NCBI GenBank assembly: GCA_015233895.1
Contig: JADFXG010000011.1
Span: forward strand, 5,001 to 37,211
From: Nitrospirota bacterium
GTDB taxonomy: Bacteria > Nitrospirota > Thermodesulfovibrionia > Thermodesulfovibrionales > Magnetobacteriaceae
Direction: 5' to 3'
Length of the DNA stretch: 32,211 bases
Numbering within the stretch: position 1 is the stretch's first letter; every line of letters starts with the position of its first letter. The notes below the pieces were generated by a model. It was not told the origin of the DNA. It did no database searches and was given only the letters and a program-made list of their open reading frames with translations. Shown here piece by piece: positions 16,703 through 25,183 of this stretch. A program made the translations under genes and the position numbers.

Positions 16703-17131
16703 TCATCGGCATTGCGCACAAAGGCCGAAAAAGTTTAACGCGTGTCCGGTAATCTTAAAATTCTTTAAATCAACGCTGTTAAGTTGCTCCTCCAGCGTAC
16801 AGTTATCGATGGTTACACATTCCACCGCACTGCACCGCAGGCACAGGACGTGGTGGTGATGGCAATAACAGTTGAGTTCATATCGTTTCTTGCCGTCACC
16901 GGCATTGACCTCCACGATTATACCCTGTGCCGATAAAAATTCCAGCTCGCGATAGACCGTTGTCTTGTTTACTTTCGTGTCTAATGCAAAGAGCTGCGAT
17001 TTAAGTTCCGTGGCGGAGATTGGTACGGTCGTATTAGAGAAAAACACCTCAAGAATGAGTTTTCTGATTTTAGTTAAACGAAACCCGTTGTCTTTTAGTG
17101 TCGCCTGTGCCGCAAGTATTTGCTGTATCAT
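16703..17131 (-). CDS. Fur-family metalloregulator, probably Zur
   Basis: With ATG 17131 as start the protein is 142 residues, the usual Fur-family size. The winged-helix domain is ~10-80, with KTTVYRELEFLSAQGIIVEV as recognition helix and wing. The dimerisation domain has HHHH (91-94), two CxxC structural zinc pairs (C97/C100 in CLRC, C138/C141 in CAQC) and H130 in GHALNFFGLC. An in-frame TTG at 17167 would add 12 residues, but it lies inside the -35 box and so cannot be on the mRNA. The mRNA probably begins at or next to the ATG. Adjacency to znuACB argues for zinc sensing; PerR- or Fur-type function is the alternative. A palindrome in its own promoter implies autoregulation. Confidence 0.88.
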   Translation of the reverse strand: MIQQILAAQATLKDNGFRLTKIRKLILEVFFSNTTVPISATELKSQLFALDTKVNKTTVYRELEFLSAQGIIVEVNAGDGKKRYELNCYCHHHHVLCLRCSAVECVTIDNCTLEEQLNSVDLKNFKITGHALNFFGLCAQCR

Positions 17132-17137
17132 AGATAT

Positions 17138-17167
17138 ATGATATTGCAACACGGTTGCATTTGTCAA
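17138..17167 (-). promoter_or_regulatory. Promoter with internal palindromic operator for the Zur-like gene
   Basis: Read on the minus strand: TTGACA (17167-17162), an 18-bp spacer, TATCAT (17143-17138). The spacer holds a perfect palindrome, TGCAAC-N3-GTTGCA (17145-17159), the expected placement of a repressor operator. The -10 box ends 6 nt before ATG 17131, so the transcript should be leaderless. Confidence 0.68.
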
Positions 17168-17266
17168 GTAAAATTAAAAATAAATCCGCACCGTTTACTT
17201 TTTACGATGGTAACGAGGCTAGGCGATAAAATGCTACCTTGTATAAACTTGATTATTTTCCGCGTT

Positions 17267-17289
17267 GGAGCAGTCATGTTGACTGCTCC
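17267..17289. other. Perfect 10-bp inverted repeat between uvrA and the Zur-like gene
   Basis: Arms GGAGCAGTCA and TGACTGCTCC with a 3-nt TGT loop; flanking bases can extend the stem slightly. Neither strand has a T tract after it. A second small palindrome (TGAC-CAAA-GTCA) lies at 17315-17326. The ~300-nt gap 17132-17438 holds these, the fur promoter and a possible uvrA terminator; I see no gene in it. Confidence 0.55.
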
Positions 17290-17409
17290 GAAGTGCAATT
17301 GGCAGGGGTTCAAATGACCAAAGTCAGCTAAATAAGATGTGTTGCCTTATGAGAAAATCTATTATGAAAGTATAAACATTGCCTCATCGTAGAATCTATA
17401 TGTAAACAT

Positions 17410-17434
17410 AAAAAACTTAAGGGCAACCCCGCTT
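17410..17434 (-). terminator. Possible weak terminator of uvrA
   Basis: On the minus strand, shortly after the uvrA stop, a short stem (AAG-C-GGG with CCCTT) is followed by AAG and a run of six Ts. The stem is short and bulged, so this is tentative. Confidence 0.33.
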
Positions 17435-17438
17435 ACTC

Positions 17439-19952
17439 TTATTTATCTCTTCTCTTCGTTTTACTCAAAAACTGACCGGTGTATGAATTTTTATTTAATG
17501 AAATCTCCTCAGGTGTGCCTTCTGCTATTACATGGCCTCCCAGATTGCCGCCCTCCGGGCCCAAATCTATTACGTAATCGGCTGCCCTTATAACATCAAT
17601 ATTATGCTCTATGACTACCACTGTGTTACCTAAATCTGTTAGCCTGTGAAGAATTTTCAGCAGTCTGTCAACGTCAACAAAATGCAGTCCCGTTGTCGGT
17701 TCATCCAAAATGTAGATGGTGCGTCCGGTTGCTCTTTTGGAGAGCTCCCGACAGAGCCTCAGCCTTTGCGCCTCACCGCCGGATAGTGTATTTGCCGATT
17801 GCCCAAGTGCAATGTAACCAAGCCCCACCTCCTCAAGCAATGCCAGTTTTTCACTTATAGTAAGTACGGGCAGAAAAAACTCCCGCGCCTCACTCACCGT
17901 CATTCTGAGCACATCGGTTATGCTCTTACCCTTGTACTTTATGTGGAGAGTTTCCCGGTTAAACCTCTTGCCGCCACACATATCACACACAACATAAGCA
18001 TCCGGCAGAAAGTGCATCTCATATTTTTTTATCCCAGCCCCCTTACACGACTCACACCGCCCGCCCTTTAGATTAAAACTAAATCTGGAGTGGCTGTATC
18101 CCTTTGTGCGGGAATCCAAAAGCGCTGCAAACAGCTCCCGAATGTGTGTAAACATCCCCATGTACGTACATGGGTTTGACCGCGGTGTTTTACCAATTGG
18201 CGATTGATCGACGTAAATTACACGGTTAACCTCGTTAACGCCAAGTATGGAGTCATACTTTCCTTCTTTTAACTTAGTCTCATAGTTGGCATTGAAAAGG
18301 GCTGGATAAACTGTGTCAAGAATTAGTGAACTCTTTCCGGAACCCGACACTCCGGTTACACATAAAAATACGCCAAGAGGAATATTAACGTCCACGTTTT
18401 TAAGGTTATTCTCACGGGCACCTGTGAGTTTTATATAACCTGTCGGCGCTCTTCTTTGCTGCGGCACGGGGATTGAAAGTCTTTTAGAGAGATATGCTCC
18501 TGTCAAGGAGTTTTCGTCTTTCATTATCTCATGTGGACTGCCCTGTGACACCACGTATCCACCCACCGTGCCAGCCCCAGGCCCCATATCCACAATGACA
18601 TCTGAGGCTAAAATTGTCTCCTCATCATGCTCAACCACGATGACCGTGTTACCGCTGTCACGGATACTGTGCAGTGTTCCTATTAGTTTAGCGCAGTCAC
18701 GCGGGTGCAGCCCGATACTGGGCTCATCGAGGACATACAACACCCCGGATAGTTTTGCCCCTAGTTGAGTCGCCAGCCGTATCCTCTGTGCTTCACCGCC
18801 CGAAAGTGTCCACACCATCCGGTTTAACGCCAGATACGATAACCCCACTCTTTCTATAAATGTTAGTCTGCTCAGGATTTCCTTTAATATCCTGTCCGCT
18901 ATGAATGCCTCCCTCTGAGTCAGTGTCATGTTCTGCAAAAACACTCTTATATCACTCATAGGCAGTGAGCACAACTGCCCGATATTGAGGTCGCCAATTT
19001 TAACGCTCAGTGCCACCTCATTTAAACGCAGGCCGCCGCACTTTTGGCATGGGAGCAGAGCGTCGGATGTAGTGTCGTATTCGGTCAGATTCTCATATCC
19101 GATACCATTACAGGCAGGGCAAGCTCCAAGCTGGCTGTTAAACGAAAAAAACATGTGGTTTAACTCAGGGATACTTATCCCACAGTCCGGACACACCTGC
19201 GTTTTTGAAAATACAATGTCCTTGTTATCATCCAGTAGATTGATGACGGCTACACTGCTAAATCTTAAGGCCGTGTTCACGGCATCTTTAAGCTTTTTCT
19301 CTATGCCATTTTTAACCATCAGTCTGTCCACTACTACTTCTATGGTATGGCGCTTGTTTTTATTGAGTTTAACATCCTCAGTTAAATCTACCATTTGGCC
19401 ATCTATTCTGGCTCTTACAAACCCCTCACGCCGCATTGAGGCCAGCTCTTTTTCGTAAATGCCTTTCCTCTGTTTAGCAATTGGGGAGAGTACCTGGAGT
19501 TTTGTTCCTGTGGGCAGGGATGTTATTTTGTTAAGAATCAGCTCCGTATCCTGAGAGATAATAGGTTGTGAGCAGCCTGGGCAGCAGGGTGTACCAATAC
19601 GAGTGTAGAGCACCCTCAGGTAGTCATAGATTTCCGTTAGAGTGCCTACAGTTGAACGCGGACTCCGTGTGATGGTTTTTTGCTCGATAGCGATGGATGG
19701 CGAAAGTCCCTCTATGAAATCAAGATCAGGCTTTTGCATCTCACCTAAGAATTGTCTGGCATAGATGGAAAGGCTCTCCACGTAGCGTCTCTGTCCTTCT
19801 GCAAAAATTGTATCTATGGCAAGTGTGGACTTGCCTGACCCTGAAGGGCCGGTTACTACGATAAACGAGTTTCTTGGCAAATCAAGATTGAGGTTTTTAA
19901 GGTTGTGCTCTCTGGCCCCTCGTATTGTTATGTATCTTTGTGCAGTTTCCAT
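17439..19952 (-). CDS. uvrA: Excinuclease ABC subunit A (short form)
   Basis: DNA damage recognition ATPase of nucleotide excision repair, 837 residues. It has two ABC modules: Walker A GPSGSGKS (35-42) and GVSGSGKSS in the second half, signatures LSGGEAQRIRLA and LSGGEAQRLRLC, and Walker B YVLDEPSIGLHP and YILDEPTTGLHF. The UvrB-binding domain (~125-250) is present. Zinc cysteines appear at C254/C257, C278/C281 and C302/C305, and again as CESC and CDMC. Only 20 residues separate C281 from C302; E. coli-type UvrA has about 100 more there, which accounts for the length (837 against ~940). All catalytic parts are intact, so it is probably functional. No Shine-Dalgarno or LexA-like box is seen before ATG 19952. 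Confidence 0.96.
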   Translation of the reverse strand: METAQRYITIRGAREHNLKNLNLDLPRNSFIVVTGPSGSGKSTLAIDTIFAEGQRRYVESLSIYARQFLGEMQKPDLDFIEGLSPSIAIEQKTITRSPRSTVGTLTEIYDYLRVLYTRIGTPCCPGCSQPIISQDTELILNKITSLPTGTKLQVLSPIAKQRKGIYEKELASMRREGFVRARIDGQMVDLTEDVKLNKNKRHTIEVVVDRLMVKNGIEKKLKDAVNTALRFSSVAVINLLDDNKDIVFSKTQVCPDCGISIPELNHMFFSFNSQLGACPACNGIGYENLTEYDTTSDALLPCQKCGGLRLNEVALSVKIGDLNIGQLCSLPMSDIRVFLQNMTLTQREAFIADRILKEILSRLTFIERVGLSYLALNRMVWTLSGGEAQRIRLATQLGAKLSGVLYVLDEPSIGLHPRDCAKLIGTLHSIRDSGNTVIVVEHDEETILASDVIVDMGPGAGTVGGYVVSQGSPHEIMKDENSLTGAYLSKRLSIPVPQQRRAPTGYIKLTGARENNLKNVDVNIPLGVFLCVTGVSGSGKSSLILDTVYPALFNANYETKLKEGKYDSILGVNEVNRVIYVDQSPIGKTPRSNPCTYMGMFTHIRELFAALLDSRTKGYSHSRFSFNLKGGRCESCKGAGIKKYEMHFLPDAYVVCDMCGGKRFNRETLHIKYKGKSITDVLRMTVSEAREFFLPVLTISEKLALLEEVGLGYIALGQSANTLSGGEAQRLRLCRELSKRATGRTIYILDEPTTGLHFVDVDRLLKILHRLTDLGNTVVVIEHNIDVIRAADYVIDLGPEGGNLGGHVIAEGTPEEISLNKNSYTGQFLSKTKRRDK

Positions 19953-20077
19953 ATTTTAAATATCAACTTATAATATAACTGATTTTAGGTGTTACGTGCA
20001 AAAGCGTTATGATTTGCGGCATGGCAAATTTATTCTTCCTGATAATAAAATCAATAGTGTTTTGTGTGAAAAAAATC

Positions 20078-20106
20078 TTGACAAAAAAAACTATCTGTGT
20101 GATAAT
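20078..20106 (+). promoter_or_regulatory. Promoter of the tRNA-Val/tRNA-Asp pair
   Basis: A perfect TTGACA (20078-20083), a 17-bp spacer and GATAAT (20101-20106) lie 23 nt before the tRNA-Val gene. The position and strong consensus fit a stable-RNA promoter serving both tRNAs. Confidence 0.72.
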
Positions 20107-20129
20107 AGGCATCGCATTGCTGCTTAAGC

Positions 20130-20205
20130 GGGCGGATAGCTCAGTTGGTAGAGCACAGCCCTTACAAGGCTGGGGTCACAGGTTCGAGCCCTGTTCCGCC
20201 TACCA
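20130..20205 (+). tRNA. tRNA-Val (anticodon TAC)
   Basis: The 76 nt fold as a cloverleaf. Acceptor GGGCGGA pairs with TCCGCCT (one G-T pair); D arm is GCTC...GAGC; anticodon stem CAGCC/GGCTG surrounds loop CTTACAA with anticodon TAC (valine, GUA codons); T arm is ACAGG-TTCGAGC-CCTGT. ACCA at the end shows that CCA is encoded. Confidence 0.96.
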
Positions 20206-20243
20206 TAGTGTATTGTGTAGTATTAAGTGGTTTGTAAAGCAGC

Positions 20244-20320
20244 GGGGTGGTAGTTCAGCTGGTTAGAACGCCGGCCTGTCACGCCGGAGGTCGCGGGTTC
20301 GAGCCCCGTCCACCCCGCCA
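20244..20320 (+). tRNA. tRNA-Asp (anticodon GTC)
   Basis: The 77 nt fold as a cloverleaf. Acceptor GGGGTGG pairs with CCACCCC; D arm is GTTC...GAAC; anticodon stem CCGGC/GCCGG surrounds loop CTGTCAC with anticodon GTC (aspartate); T arm is GCGGG-TTCGAGC-CCCGT. G73 and an encoded CCA follow. It is 38 nt after tRNA-Val and probably on the same transcript. Confidence 0.96.
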
Positions 20321-20544
20321 TATAAAATAGTGTATAATCAATGAGTTAACTGTTTCTGCCCTGTTAAAAACACTGTTGACCGTTAAGTTGGGAGGATTTG
20401 GTGGTGGTGGGGGTAGCCAGATATCAGGCTAAAGTCGGGAAATTTACTTCATTTGGAACTCTCGTTATATATGCCGTATAGACTTCTTGTACCTATGACA
20501 CGATACTCGTATCTTAAAACTACATGAAACAACTATTCGTGATA

Positions 20545-20572
20545 TTGTAAGCAAGGTTCAAGTGATTATAGA
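20545..20572 (+). promoter_or_regulatory. Possible uvrB promoter
   Basis: TTGTAA (20545-20550), a 16-bp spacer, TATAGA (20567-20572), 22 nt before ATG 20595. The rest of the 20321-20594 gap has a G-rich stretch near 20391-20413 and a small palindrome, GATAC-TC-GTATC (20502-20513), but no gene. Confidence 0.35.
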
Positions 20573-20594
20573 CTCCCCCTAAGAAATTCTCTCT

Positions 20595-22592
20595 ATGTCA
20601 TCTTTATCCAAATCTATGGAATTTAAATTAATAAGTGAATTTGAGCCAAGAGGTGATCAACCTGAGGCTATAGAAAAACTTGCAGAGGGCGTTGGTAAGC
20701 ATCCTCATCAGGTTCTCTTAGGTGTAACCGGCTCTGGTAAGACCTTTACGATAGCTAACGTTATAGCCTCTGTACAAAAGCCGACCCTTGTTATAGCCCA
20801 CAATAAGACGCTGGCCGCTCAACTTTATGGGGAGTTTAAGGATCTTTTTCCGGAAAACGCCGTTGAGTATTTTGTCAGCTACTATGACTACTATCAGCCA
20901 GAAGCTTATATCCCCAGGACGGACACCTACATAGCCAAAGATGCAATGATAAACGAAGACATTGACAGACTACGGCACAGTGCCACGATGTCAGTGCTTG
21001 AGCGCAGAGACACCATCGTTGTTGCCTCTGTTTCTTGCATATATGGCATAGGCTCACCGGAGGACTACCTTGGGATGCACATAATAGTGGCCGAGGGGGA
21101 GCCACTTTCAAGGAAGGAGTTTTTAAGGCGGCTTTCCGAACTTCAGTATAACAGGGTGGAGGTGGATTTTAAACGCGGTACATATCGGGTCAGAGGGGAT
21201 ACGATTGAAGTTTATCCGGCTTTCTCACTTGATAAGGGAATCCGGGTCGAGTACTTTGGTAGCGACATAGATGCTATTTATGAATTTGAACCGCTTACCG
21301 GCCAAAAAATCAGAAGACTCAGAAGTGCCGCAATTTATCCGCGCTCTCACTGGATAACTCCCGGCTATAGGATTGAGCCCGCTCTTAAGGCCATAAAGGT
21401 AGAGATGCAGCAGCGGGTGGACTATTTTCTGAAAGAGGGTAAAATCATTGAGGCACGGCGTATTGAGCAGCGGACCATGTTTGATCTTGAAATGCTGAAA
21501 GAGTTCGGGTTTTGTAACGGCATAGAGAATTACTCGCGCCACCTAAGCGGCAGAGCGCCGGGTGAGCCTCCGTACTCATTGATAGATTATTTTCCGCAGG
21601 ATTTATTGATAGTAGTAGATGAATCACATGTCACAATTCCTCAAATAGGCGGCATGTACGAGGGGGACAGGTCACGCAAGCAAACGCTGATTGATTATGG
21701 TTTCAGGTTGCCCTCTGCACTCGATAACAGGCCACTAAAGTTTAACGAATTTCAAAAGCGGATAGATAACATTATCTATGTTTCAGCCACTCCTGCAGAG
21801 TATGAAATAAAGAAATCCGAAGGACGCATAGTAGAGCAAATCATAAGGCCAACCGGATTGATTGATCCACCAATGCTGGTGCGGCCTGTGGCAGGGCAGG
21901 TGGATGACCTTGTGGAGGAGATACGGGCAGCAGTCTCCCGAAACGAACGAGTTCTTGTCACAACATTGACTAAAAAAATGGCAGAAGACCTTTCCGAATA
22001 CTACAACGACATACAAATCCGCACCCGGTACCTGCACTCAGACATAGACACGTTGGATCGGATAAAGATTCTGCAAGACCTGAGGATGGGGTTTTTTGAC
22101 TGCCTGATTGGAGTTAACTTACTGAGAGAAGGACTTGACCTTCCTGAGGTATCTCTTGTTGCCATTTTTGACGCCGATAAGGAGGGGTTTTTACGATCAG
22201 AGAAATCCCTGATTCAGACCTCTGGCAGGGCTGCCAGAAACGTTAACGGTAAGGTGGTTTTGTATGCCGACAGGATTACGGGTTCCATGAGCCGCGCTAT
22301 GGAGGAGACAAACCGGCGCAGGGAAAAACAGCTTAAATACAATGAGGAGATGGGAATTACGCCAACCACAATTAAAAACAATATCAAAAACATCCTTGCC
22401 TCTGTTTATGAGTCCGATTACTGGACTGTGCCTACAAGTGATGCTGCTGATGTGGTGGCAGGGGAGGGTGGAGTGGTGGATGAGGAATCAATAAGAAAAC
22501 TTGAGAGCCAGATGAAAGAAGCCGCTAAAATACTTGATTTTGAACGTGCCGCCTTATTAAGAGATAAAATAAAAAATCTCAGGTCAATGTAG
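20595..22592 (+). CDS. uvrB: Excinuclease ABC subunit B
   Basis: DNA helicase-like subunit that verifies damage delivered by UvrA and recruits UvrC; 665 residues, the normal length. Visible motifs: [11 protein letters not shown] at the N-terminus; Walker A GVTGSGKT; the beta-hairpin [12 protein letters not shown] that clamps DNA; the DEAD-box-like [21 protein letters not shown]; motif [11 protein letters not shown]; and a C-terminal UVR domain ([20 protein letters not shown]) for UvrA/UvrC contact. The start may be ATG 20595 or ATG 20616 ([15 protein letters not shown], nearer the family's usual beginning). Neither has a Shine-Dalgarno. uvrA is nearby on the opposite strand, beyond the tRNAs. 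Confidence 0.97.
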   Translation: MSSLSKSMEFKLISEFEPRGDQPEAIEKLAEGVGKHPHQVLLGVTGSGKTFTIANVIASVQKPTLVIAHNKTLAAQLYGEFKDLFPENAVEYFVSYYDYYQPEAYIPRTDTYIAKDAMINEDIDRLRHSATMSVLERRDTIVVASVSCIYGIGSPEDYLGMHIIVAEGEPLSRKEFLRRLSELQYNRVEVDFKRGTYRVRGDTIEVYPAFSLDKGIRVEYFGSDIDAIYEFEPLTGQKIRRLRSAAIYPRSHWITPGYRIEPALKAIKVEMQQRVDYFLKEGKIIEARRIEQRTMFDLEMLKEFGFCNGIENYSRHLSGRAPGEPPYSLIDYFPQDLLIVVDESHVTIPQIGGMYEGDRSRKQTLIDYGFRLPSALDNRPLKFNEFQKRIDNIIYVSATPAEYEIKKSEGRIVEQIIRPTGLIDPPMLVRPVAGQVDDLVEEIRAAVSRNERVLVTTLTKKMAEDLSEYYNDIQIRTRYLHSDIDTLDRIKILQDLRMGFFDCLIGVNLLREGLDLPEVSLVAIFDADKEGFLRSEKSLIQTSGRAARNVNGKVVLYADRITGSMSRAMEETNRRREKQLKYNEEMGITPTTIKNNIKNILASVYESDYWTVPTSDAADVVAGEGGVVDEESIRKLESQMKEAAKILDFERAALLRDKIKNLRSM

Positions 22593-22598
22593 TATAAT
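22593..22598 (+). promoter_or_regulatory. -10 box of a near-leaderless ribD promoter
   Basis: TATAAT begins directly after the uvrB stop codon (22590-22592) and ends 9 nt before the TTG start of ribD. No Shine-Dalgarno lies between them. No convincing -35 hexamer is visible in the uvrB 3' end. Confidence 0.4.
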
Positions 22599-22607
22599 AT
22601 TGTTGTC

Positions 22608-23687
22608 TTGGATAAAGTCAGTTTAATGAAAAGATGTCTTAGGCTTGCGGCAAGGGCGGTTGGTAAGACAAGTCCAAATCCTATGGTTGGGGCCTTGCTG
22701 TACAAAGATGGGAGAGTAATAGCTGAGGCTTATCACAAAAAGGCTGGCACTCCTCACGCCGAACCTCTGGCAATTGACAAGGCTGGTGAGCAGGCAAGGG
22801 GCTCTACACTTTTTGTAACTCTTGAACCATGCTGCCACACTGGCAAACGAACCCCCCCCTGTACGGAGCGTATAATATCGGCAGGAATCAAAGATGTCTG
22901 CATTGCCATGCTTGACCCTAACCCTAAAGTGGCTGGAAACGGAGTCAGGATTTTAAACAATCATGGCATAAAGACAGAGGTGGGGATTGTCAAAGAGCAG
23001 GCTCTGGCACTCAATGAGTTCTACATAAAGTATATAACCACGGGGTTGCCATTTGTGATTCTGAAATCCGCAATGACGCTGGATGGTAAAACGGCGACAC
23101 CGGATGGTGTTTCAAAATGGATAAGCTCTGAAAAATCCCGTTACATTGTGCACAGACTGAGAAGTTCCGTTGATGCAGTTGTAACGGCAATAGGCACCGT
23201 AAAGGCAGACAATCCGAGACTGACAGCCCGCATAAAAGGGGGTAAGAATCCGATAAGAGTCGTGATTGACCCACAGTTTGAGACTCCGCCGGATTTTAAT
23301 GTTATGGCCACTCCTCCAAAAACAATTTTTGTCACTCGTACGGGGGGAATACCGGAGACAAGGCCACAGGGTGATATAGATTACTTGTGTTATGAAAGCA
23401 GCAAGGTGGATATGAGCTGGCTTATGGCAGAGCTCGGCAGACGGGAGATTACGTCGGTTCTGATAGAGGGAGGATCATCGCTTGCAGGGTATGCGGTAAG
23501 TGCCGGGGTGGTTGATAAGATAATGGTTTTTGTTGCTCCTAAAATAGTTGGCGGCCCGGGAGTTTATACCCCTGTTGGAGGAAAGACCTTTCTTCCTCTT
23601 GACGTTGCCCATCAGATTTACGGTATAAAATCTAAAAAAATTGGAACAGATTTGCTAATAGAAGGATATTTCAATAAAAAACTATAA
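22608..23687 (+). CDS. ribD: Bifunctional riboflavin biosynthesis protein RibD (deaminase/reductase)
   Basis: Catalyses the deamination and then NADPH-dependent reduction of the pyrimidine intermediate of riboflavin synthesis; 359 residues. The N-terminal deaminase has TSPNPMVGA, H50-A-E52 and the zinc-binding PCCHTGKRTPPC (C76, C85). The C-terminal reductase (from ~150) has KSAMTLDGKTATPDGVSKWI, IGTVKADNPRLTAR and VLIEGGSSLAG. The start is TTG 22608: the RibD family has about 20 residues before TSPNPMVG, and ATG 22626 would remove six of them. No FMN riboswitch and no other rib genes are next to it, so riboflavin genes must lie elsewhere. It is 15 nt after uvrB. Confidence 0.95.
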   Translation: MDKVSLMKRCLRLAARAVGKTSPNPMVGALLYKDGRVIAEAYHKKAGTPHAEPLAIDKAGEQARGSTLFVTLEPCCHTGKRTPPCTERIISAGIKDVCIAMLDPNPKVAGNGVRILNNHGIKTEVGIVKEQALALNEFYIKYITTGLPFVILKSAMTLDGKTATPDGVSKWISSEKSRYIVHRLRSSVDAVVTAIGTVKADNPRLTARIKGGKNPIRVVIDPQFETPPDFNVMATPPKTIFVTRTGGIPETRPQGDIDYLCYESSKVDMSWLMAELGRREITSVLIEGGSSLAGYAVSAGVVDKIMVFVAPKIVGGPGVYTPVGGKTFLPLDVAHQIYGIKSKKIGTDLLIEGYFNKKL

Positions 23688-23721
23688 AATACGGTTTATA
23701 CTGCTGTGCAGCCTCTTTATA

Positions 23722-23744
23722 TTTTATACATGTTTTGTATAAAA
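23722..23744. other. AT-rich perfect hairpin between ribD and the diguanylate cyclase gene
   Basis: Arms TTTTATACA and TGTATAAAA flank a 5-nt TGTTT loop, 9 bp and perfectly matched. It could end the ribD transcript, or act as an operator for the downstream gene 31 nt away. The adjacent GCTG-TG-CAGC (23703-23712) is a second small palindrome. Confidence 0.42.
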
Positions 23745-23774
23745 TAATGTTAACTTAACATAACAAAGAAGAAT

Positions 23775-25124
23775 ATGAAAAAAGAACTTTTTGCTGATAG
23801 CGCTATAGACCCTTATTTAAACAGGACACGTGTGCTTTACGTGGAGGATGAGGACATGATAAGAGAAAGCATGATCCGAATTCTGAAGCGGCGTATACAC
23901 ACTATCTTTGCTGGCGCTGACGGGCAAGAAGGGCTTGAGCTTTTTAAAAAGCATAATCCGGATATAGTGATTACTGATATAAGAATGCCTCATATGAGCG
24001 GCATAGAGATGGCACAGGGTATCCGGGAGATAGACGAGGATGTGCCTGTTATATTGACCACAGCCTACAATGATGAGGATTTTTTTCTAAAGGCTATAGA
24101 GATAGGTGTCGTCAAATACATAAAAAAACCAATAAACAGCTCTGACCTCTTTTCTGTTTTAGTTAAGGTAGCAAAAAGCATATCTCAGCAAAAAGAGATA
24201 GACGCTAAAAACGAATTTATTAAAACAATCCTTGATAACAATCCTGCATTTTTATTGATAACAGATGAAGCAGACATTTTTTTTATGAACAAGTCGTTTC
24301 TATATTTTCTGGGTTACGACACTTTTGATGAGTTTAAGAGTAATGGGCTTAACATAAACAGGTTCTTAGTGGTAAAGGATGATGCCTTCTATAAAAATAA
24401 ATCCTTTACGGAGTGGATAACTGAGGTGATTCACGGAAAAGAGAAACAGTACATACTGTATCTGGCTGGAAAAGAACAGCTTAGGAGCGAGGCAGGAGCG
24501 TATCTAATAAGCGCCACTCAAATACCTGAGATTCAACATACAGACCGGTATCTGATAACTTTTACCGACATATCGGGCATAGAGAGTGAAAGAAGGCGGT
24601 TTCAGGACATGGCTTGTAAAGACCCGCTGACATCCATATTTAACAGGAAAAAATTTGAAGACGAAATTGAAAAAGAGATATTACGTACCGAAAGGTATAA
24701 GACTAATTTAACTATGATGATTTTTGATATAGACCACTTTAAATCAATAAATGACACTTACGGACATCAGGCAGGGGATGCTGTCTTGAGGGAACTAACA
24801 GAGATAGTGTCGGCACATGTCAGGAAAACCGATATATTTGCGCGTTACGGAGGCGAGGAGTTTGTAGTGATAACGCCGGAAACTACTTTGACAGGGGCAA
24901 CAGAGCTTGCAGAAAAGCTTCGGGAGTTGATTCAGAACAACAAATTTTCCCACGGCGGACATGTTACATGCAGCTTTGGCGTTTCTGAGTACATGGGTTC
25001 GGAGTCCTCACATACGTTTATAAAGAAGGCTGACTATGCACTCTACATTGCAAAGAATAATGGCAGAAACCGCGTTCAATTTGTGGAAAAGGAACATTCA
25101 CTAGTTTTTAACCTGCCGTTTTAA
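23775..25124 (+). CDS. Response regulator with PAS and GGDEF domains (diguanylate cyclase)
   Basis: A 449-residue cytoplasmic signal protein. Receiver ~17-135: acidic pair E24/D25, phosphoacceptor D68 in VITDIRMP, T95/T96 and K117/K118 in IKKP. PAS-like region ~140-270 (ILDNNPAFLLITDEADIFF through LITFTDISGIE). GGDEF ~280-435: metal ligands D318/D320 in IFDIDHF, active site GGEEF (359-363), and the product-inhibition I-site RKTD (350-353) exactly five residues before it. It should make cyclic di-GMP when phosphorylated and be feedback-inhibited. No histidine kinase lies beside it, so it is an orphan here. A hairpin lies in its leader. Confidence 0.95.
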   Translation: MKKELFADSAIDPYLNRTRVLYVEDEDMIRESMIRILKRRIHTIFAGADGQEGLELFKKHNPDIVITDIRMPHMSGIEMAQGIREIDEDVPVILTTAYNDEDFFLKAIEIGVVKYIKKPINSSDLFSVLVKVAKSISQQKEIDAKNEFIKTILDNNPAFLLITDEADIFFMNKSFLYFLGYDTFDEFKSNGLNINRFLVVKDDAFYKNKSFTEWITEVIHGKEKQYILYLAGKEQLRSEAGAYLISATQIPEIQHTDRYLITFTDISGIESERRRFQDMACKDPLTSIFNRKKFEDEIEKEILRTERYKTNLTMMIFDIDHFKSINDTYGHQAGDAVLRELTEIVSAHVRKTDIFARYGGEEFVVITPETTLTGATELAEKLRELIQNNKFSHGGHVTCSFGVSEYMGSESSHTFIKKADYALYIAKNNGRNRVQFVEKEHSLVFNLPF

Positions 25125-25183
25125 GTGTCCAGGCATTCGTGCAGGGATGGAATCAATTTAGAGCAAAGCATCTCTATTTGTAG

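Noticed and set aside
17120-17317. Plus-strand open frame of 65 codons across the fur promoter and hairpin
   Set aside because: It starts antisense to the fur gene, covers the promoter and palindromes, has no Shine-Dalgarno and no recognisable sequence.
17295-17320. tRNA T-arm-like stretch (GGGGTTCAAATGACCA)
   Set aside because: The T stem does not pair and no acceptor, D or anticodon arms are found; I take it as chance similarity rather than a tRNA remnant or attachment site.
18928-19458. 176-codon plus-strand frame antisense to uvrA
   Set aside because: It is the mirror of a well-conserved gene, with no ribosome site and low-complexity composition.
19950-20130. LexA/SOS box shared by uvrA and the uvrB side
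   Set aside because: No recognisable CTGT-type or GAAC-type LexA palindrome was found upstream of either gene.
20009-20266. Plus-strand open frame of 85 codons before and through tRNA-Val and into tRNA-Asp
   Set aside because: It overlaps two clear tRNA genes and their promoter; coding there is not credible.
22400-22610. FMN riboswitch before ribD
   Set aside because: The region is uvrB coding sequence up to 15 nt before ribD, leaving no room for an RFN element.
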